Source: an uncultured Collinsella sp. (lineage in GTDB: Bacteria > Actinomycetota > Coriobacteriia > Coriobacteriales > Coriobacteriaceae). From it: a DNA stretch of 17,848 nt. Below, one piece after another: positions 14,681 to 17,848 of the stretch. The notes beneath the pieces were generated by a model. The model was not told the origin of the DNA. It saw only the letters and a program-made list of their open reading frames with translations, and ran no database searches. The number at the start of each line of letters is the position of its first letter. Within the stretch, counting starts at the first letter, position 1. Position numbers and translations under genes: made by a program. Location: contig UQNC01000039.1 in the NCBI GenBank assembly GCA_900542175.1, positions 1 to 17,848 on the forward strand, in the 5' to 3' direction.

Positions 14681-14697
14681 GGGACGAAGCCTGTCCC
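14681..14697. repeat. Short GGGAC/GTCCC hairpin downstream of the kinase gene
   Basis: GGGAC-GAAGCCT-GTCCC lies between ppaC and the end of the ROK kinase gene. It has no T-run. It shares the GGGAC core with the longer hairpins and may be a degraded copy. In this roughly 159-nt gap (14565-14723) no clear terminator for the kinase is seen. Confidence 0.4.
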
Positions 14698-14723
14698 CCT
14701 TTCACCACCTGCCCCCGCACCAG

Positions 14724-15677
14724 CTATTTACCGGCGGCGCGCAGGGCTACGTAAGCGGCACCGATGATGCCGGCGTCGTTGCCGAGCGAAGCGACCTTAA
14801 TGGGCGTCTCGCGCGAGGCGGAGAGCGCGTACTGCTTAAAGTGCTCGCGGACCTTGTCGAGGTAGACATCGGCCGAAGCGGAAGCACCGCCGCCGATCAG
14901 GAACATCTCGGGATCGACCACGTTGGCAATAAGCGCCAGGGCGCGGCCGAGATAGTCGGCCATGGTATCGGCAGCTGCCAGCGCGAGCTTGTCGCCCTCG
15001 CGGCAGGCTTGGAACACGTCCTTGGAATCAGAAGGCCCGGTGAGCTCGATGGGCTCGACGCCCGCTTTCTCGCACTCGGCAAGGTAGTTGCTCACCACAC
15101 CGGTGGCGCTGGAATACTGCTCCAGGTGGCCATGGCCGCCGCAGCCGCAGGTGCGCTCCTCTTCGGGGTTCAGGCACATGTGGCCAATCTCGCCGCCGGC
15201 ACCCACAACGCCCGATACCACGTCGCCGTTAACGATAACGCCACCGCCCACGCCGGTACCGATGGTGACCATCACCACGTTCTGTACGCCCTTGGCAGAG
15301 CCGAGCCAGGCCTCGCCCATAGCAGCGGCGTTGGCATCGTTTTCGTACTTAACGACCGCGTCGGGACAGTGCTCCTGGATGGCAATCCTCAGTTCAGGCA
15401 GGTTGATAGCAATGTTGGCCTTGACCTTGGCATCGCCCGAAGCCGGGATGGGGCACGGAACGGCCAGACCAATGCCCGCCACAAAGGCGCGCGGAATCTG
15501 TGCCTTGGCGATCACCTGATCGATAGCCTCGGTCACCGCGGCAAAGCCCGCGGCGTCAACGATAGGAGGCGTGGGCACGCTGGCCTTGGCAAGCAGGTTG
15601 CCGTCCTCGTCGAACAGGCCTTCCTTAACCGAAGTGCCGCCAACGTCGATGCCGATGTAGTACTGCTTAGGTTCCAT
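14724..15677 (-). CDS. ROK-family sugar kinase, probably glucokinase
   Basis: This is likely an ATP-dependent hexose kinase making glucose-6-phosphate, or a related amino-sugar or mannose kinase. The 317-residue protein has the phosphate-1 loop IDVGGTSVKEG (10-20), catalytic Asp114 in YENDANAAAMGE, GTGVGGGVI (140-148) and GAGGEIGHM with His166. Its zinc segment reads CGCGGHGHLE (177-186): the third cysteine of the usual CxCGxxGCxE is His184. The ATG at 15675-15677 is chosen over 15743 because AGAAAGG lies about 9 nt upstream and the ROK fold starts there. It is divergent from a GntR regulator and ManA, which supports a hexose role. Glucokinase is the best guess; substrate is not shown by sequence. 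Confidence 0.85.
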   Translation of the reverse strand: MEPKQYYIGIDVGGTSVKEGLFDEDGNLLAKASVPTPPIVDAAGFAAVTEAIDQVIAKAQIPRAFVAGIGLAVPCPIPASGDAKVKANIAINLPELRIAIQEHCPDAVVKYENDANAAAMGEAWLGSAKGVQNVVMVTIGTGVGGGVIVNGDVVSGVVGAGGEIGHMCLNPEEERTCGCGGHGHLEQYSSATGVVSNYLAECEKAGVEPIELTGPSDSKDVFQACREGDKLALAAADTMADYLGRALALIANVVDPEMFLIGGGASASADVYLDKVREHFKQYALSASRETPIKVASLGNDAGIIGAAYVALRAAGK

Positions 15678-15722
15678 GGGAGCCCGCCTTTCTCGTTTAA
15701 ACATTGCTTGTATGGTACCGCT

Positions 15723-15780
15723 CCCCAGGCAAAAACCTGCCAAAAAGGGACAGGTTTGTTTTGGCGGGTTTTATCTGGGG
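15723..15780. repeat. Long imperfect inverted repeat with AGGGACAGG loop
   Basis: CCCCAG...AAAACCTGCCAAAA on the left pairs with TTTTGGCGGGTTTT...CTGGGG on the right, with a small bulge and one G-U. The loop reads AGGGACAGGTTTG. An alternative shorter stem AAACCTG/CAGGTTT (15733-15739, 15751-15757) excludes part of the long one. It sits about 45 nt upstream of the kinase ATG. It is the third clear member of the GGGAC-core group. Confidence 0.7.
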
Positions 15781-15805
15781 AAACTCAAAGCATGAGATTC
15801 GGTTC

Positions 15806-15828
15806 GCTGGGCGGCAAAACAGCCCAGC
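15806..15828. repeat. Hairpin in the kinase/gntR intergenic region
   Basis: GCTGGGC-GGCAAAACA-GCCCAGC, perfect 7-bp stem with a 9-nt loop and no T-run. Function is unknown. The 340-bp region 15678-16017 otherwise holds the inverted repeat at 15723, a palindrome at 15886 and AT-rich promoter DNA. Confidence 0.5.
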
Positions 15829-15885
15829 CCCGTCCTCGAGCCAATCAATTTGCTCAATACCACATTATTCGAGTGCATATTCATT

Positions 15886-15897
15886 TAGAGCGCTCTA
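15886..15897. promoter_or_regulatory. Perfect palindrome TAGAGCGCTCTA, candidate operator
   Basis: A 12-bp perfect palindrome with a central CG lies between the divergent kinase and gntR genes. Central-CG palindromes of the GAGCGCTC type are typical of LacI/GalR-family operators. The neighbouring regulator is GntR-type, so either it or an unlinked LacI protein could bind. Confidence 0.45.
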
Positions 15898-15970
15898 GTT
15901 TTTAAAGAGAAGCGTTTTTTAATTAAACCTTTCTCGAACTTTTCAAGCACGCAATAGGGATGCTTAGGTG

Positions 15971-15981
15971 TTGACTATACT
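15971..15981 (+). promoter_or_regulatory. Promoter region of the GntR regulator
   Basis: TTGACTATACT contains both a -35-like TTGACT and an overlapping -10-like TATACT (15976-15981), about 37 nt before the ATG. With TATACT as -10 no good -35 is seen; with TTGACT as -35 the -10 is poor. The exact start is unclear. Confidence 0.4.
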
Positions 15982-16017
15982 TTCTTCTGTACTCAATCAA
16001 GCCGGAAAGGAGGTTCC

Positions 16018-16737
16018 ATGATTCCCAAATACGAGGCGATAGCTGCAGATATCCGTCGAAGCATCGAGGACGGCGCTCTTAAACCGGGCGACAAGCTACC
16101 CACCGTCGTTGAGTTCTGCGAGCTCTATAGCGTTTCCAAGATCACCGTCAAGCGCGCGATCGAGCAGATCACCGAGGAGGGTCTTGTTACCAGCCGTCGC
16201 GGGTCGGGCACCTACGTTAAGGACACGGCGGGTCTTCCCGACCAGGCGTTTTTCCAGGGCAAAAACGACCGCGCCCAGGGCTTTTCGTATGAGCACCGCG
16301 GGGAGAAGGTGACCTCGGTGGTCTACGATTTCTCGATTGTCAATCCACCAGCGGACGTCGCAACTCAGCTGGGAATTGCCGAGGACGACTTTGCCTATCA
16401 CATCGTGCGCGTGCGCCAGGTCGACGAGAAGCCCATCGTCATCGAGTACACCTACATGCCTCTCGAGCTGATACCGGGCCTTAAAAAGAAGGACCTATAC
16501 GGATCGGTCTATAGCTTTATCCGCGAGCAATGCGGGCTGAAGATTTCGAGCTTCCACCGCACCATCCGCGCCGTGGCGGCAACCGAGGAAGAGGCCGAGC
16601 GTCTGGGCACCAAACCCGGCGCTCCCCTGCTCGAACTCAACCAGATTGGCTTTTTGGATGGCGGCAACGCCTTTGAGTACTCGATTTCGCGCAACGTCGG
16701 CGACCGCTTTGAGCTGCACAACGTAACGTTGGCATAG
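16018..16737 (+). CDS. GntR-family transcriptional regulator with UTRA domain (HutC subfamily)
   Basis: The 239-residue protein has an N-terminal winged helix (about 1-66: YEAIAADIRRSIEDGALKPG, LPTVVEFCELYSVSKITVKR, RRGSGTYV) and a C-terminal UTRA ligand-binding domain (about 85-235: HIVRVRQVDEKPIVIEYTYM, PLELIPG). HutC-type GntR proteins usually sense sugar phosphates, amino-sugar phosphates or histidine-pathway intermediates. AAAGGAGG (16006-16013) precedes the ATG by 4 nt. manA follows after about 75 nt on the same strand and a hexose kinase diverges, so sugar-phosphate control of this locus is likely, including autoregulation. Confidence 0.93.
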   Translation: MIPKYEAIAADIRRSIEDGALKPGDKLPTVVEFCELYSVSKITVKRAIEQITEEGLVTSRRGSGTYVKDTAGLPDQAFFQGKNDRAQGFSYEHRGEKVTSVVYDFSIVNPPADVATQLGIAEDDFAYHIVRVRQVDEKPIVIEYTYMPLELIPGLKKKDLYGSVYSFIREQCGLKISSFHRTIRAVAATEEEAERLGTKPGAPLLELNQIGFLDGGNAFEYSISRNVGDRFELHNVTLA

Positions 16738-16812
16738 GTTTTTGTAGTCATGCGGGCGCTCGTTACGGCTCGTTTAGAGTGGGCGGCCGCGCAACACCAT
16801 GGGGGTATGAAC

Positions 16813-17745
16813 ATGTCCGATTTGATTAAACTGACGCCGATCTTTCACGAGAAGATCTGGGGCGGCCGCCAGCTCGAAACCGTATTTGGTTACGACATTC
16901 CCGAGGGTCCCATCGGTGAGTGCTGGGCCATCTCGGCACACCCCAACGGCGACTGCCAGATCGCGGAGGGCCCGTATGCCGGCCACACACTGTCATGGCT
17001 GTGGGCCGAGCACCGCGAGCTCTTTGGCAACTGCGAGGGCAAGGAGTTCCCGCTGCTCATTAAGATCCTGGACGCCAAGGACGACCTTTCGATCCAGATT
17101 CATCCCAACGACGAGTATGCCGCCGAGCATGAGAACGGTAGCCTGGGCAAGACCGAGTGCTGGTACGTGCTGGACTGCGAGCCCGGCGCCACGATTATCG
17201 TCGGGCAGCGCGCCAAGGATCGTGCCGAGGCCGCACAGATGATCGAAGACGGCCACTGGGACGACATGCTCAACGTGCTGCCGATTCACAAGGGTGACTT
17301 TTTCCAGATTGATTCCGGTACCGTGCACGCCATCAAGACCGGCACGCTCATTTTAGAGACGCAGCAATCGAGCGACGTGACGTATCGCCTGTACGACTAC
17401 GACCGCCCCGGCACCGACGGCAAGCTGCGCCCGCTGCACATTGAGCAGAGCCTCGATTGCATCGACTTTAACGCGCAGGCTCCGACCGACGGCACGGTGA
17501 CCGCGCCCGAGGTCGATGGCGTGACCGAGCTCGAGTCCAACCCCTGCTACACCGTCGATCGCGTGCGCGTCGACGGCAGCAAGACCCTCGAGCAGCGCTG
17601 GCCCTTCATGTGCCTGTCGGTCATCGACGGCGAAGGCACCGTCTGCGGCGACCCCGTCCACAAGGGAAGCCACCTGCTAGCCCCGAGCACCGTCAGCTCC
17701 ATCGACCTCGAAGGCAAGATGGAACTGATCATCAGCCACCTGTAA
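16813..17745 (+). CDS. manA: Mannose-6-phosphate isomerase, class I
   Basis: It interconverts mannose-6-phosphate and fructose-6-phosphate using zinc. At 310 residues it is the short bacterial form, as in Bacillus ManA. Metal ligands are visible: Q95 and H97 in SIQIHPND, E115 in GKTECWYVLD and H172 in SGTVHAI. The N-terminal FHEKIWGGRQL (11-21) and GECWAISAHPNG (35-46) are typical. ATG codons stand at 16807 and 16813; the second is preferred because GGGGG (16801-16805) is only 1 nt from the first but 7 nt from the second, though the site is weak. It follows the GntR gene closely and is probably cotranscribed with it, placing mannose entry into glycolysis under that regulator. Confidence 0.95.
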   Translation: MSDLIKLTPIFHEKIWGGRQLETVFGYDIPEGPIGECWAISAHPNGDCQIAEGPYAGHTLSWLWAEHRELFGNCEGKEFPLLIKILDAKDDLSIQIHPNDEYAAEHENGSLGKTECWYVLDCEPGATIIVGQRAKDRAEAAQMIEDGHWDDMLNVLPIHKGDFFQIDSGTVHAIKTGTLILETQQSSDVTYRLYDYDRPGTDGKLRPLHIEQSLDCIDFNAQAPTDGTVTAPEVDGVTELESNPCYTVDRVRVDGSKTLEQRWPFMCLSVIDGEGTVCGDPVHKGSHLLAPSTVSSIDLEGKMELIISHL

Positions 17746-17817
17746 GCTACCGGTCCCCGAGCGCTCGCCGGGACGGGGCGCGGGGTTTGGTCGCCTGCTC
17801 GGACAGTCCTGCTCGCA

Positions 17818-17842
17818 CGGAGAGCACATTAAGTGCTCTCCG
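17818..17842. repeat. Hairpin near the right window edge
   Basis: CGGAGAGCAC-ATTAA-GTGCTCTCCG: perfect 10-bp stem with a 5-nt loop, about 75 nt after the manA stop. No T-run is visible before the window ends, so it could be a terminator for manA or a structured element; its context is cut off. Confidence 0.55.
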
Positions 17843-17848
17843 GCTCGT

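Noticed and set aside
14655..15905. 416-codon plus-strand ORF opposite the ROK kinase
   Set aside because: Antisense shadow of a gene with clear ROK motifs; it also runs through the intergenic hairpins.
1..17848. tRNA, rRNA, CRISPR, insertion sequence or phage genes
   Set aside because: No cloverleaf, repeat-spacer pattern, transposase or integrase frame was found on either strand.

Overview
The window looks like chromosomal DNA from a high-GC Coriobacteriia bacterium, most likely Collinsella or a close relative. This is inferred from GC-rich codon use, strong AAGGAGG-type ribosome binding sites, GTG and TTG starts, an archaeal-like type IA topoisomerase with a lysine-rich tail, and GGGAC-containing intergenic hairpins. 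There is no rRNA, tRNA, CRISPR array, transposase or phage gene.

Layout. On the minus strand, 1-2926 is a tightly packed tmk-holB-ricT cluster; ricT runs off the left edge. A divergent promoter region with a long inverted repeat (2927-3166) leads to a plus-strand gene for a zinc-ribbon, single-pass membrane protein (3167-4150). That gene converges on topA across another long inverted repeat and a bidirectional terminator. From 11237 down to 4291 everything is minus-strand: a PLP aminotransferase, an orphan STAS protein, then tatA-tatC-hypA-hypB-topA, probably one transcript because tatA/tatC overlap and tatC/hypA are 6 nt apart. A small plus-strand gene of unknown function (11387-11641) is followed by a roughly 230-bp noncoding block with imperfect terminal inverted repeats. 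Next come minus-strand nhaA, ppaC and a ROK sugar kinase. The kinase is divergent from a plus-strand GntR/UTRA regulator and mannose-6-phosphate isomerase (16018-17745).

How the parts work together. The left cluster joins DNA precursor synthesis (Tmk), the replicase clamp loader (HolB) and an Fe-S regulatory protein of the RicT/YaaT family, an order also seen in Bacillus. The Tat genes and the nickel chaperones HypA/HypB fit one theme, since many NiFe hydrogenases are matured in the cytoplasm and then exported by Tat; no hydrogenase structural gene lies here. The right end is a small sugar-phosphate locus (hexose kinase, regulator, ManA) around an intergenic region with a perfect palindrome.

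Most genes are ordinary housekeeping genes. The unexplained content lies mainly in the noncoding DNA: several GGGAC-core inverted repeats, the terminal-inverted-repeat block at 11701-11930, and a second terminator-like hairpin in the nhaA leader.
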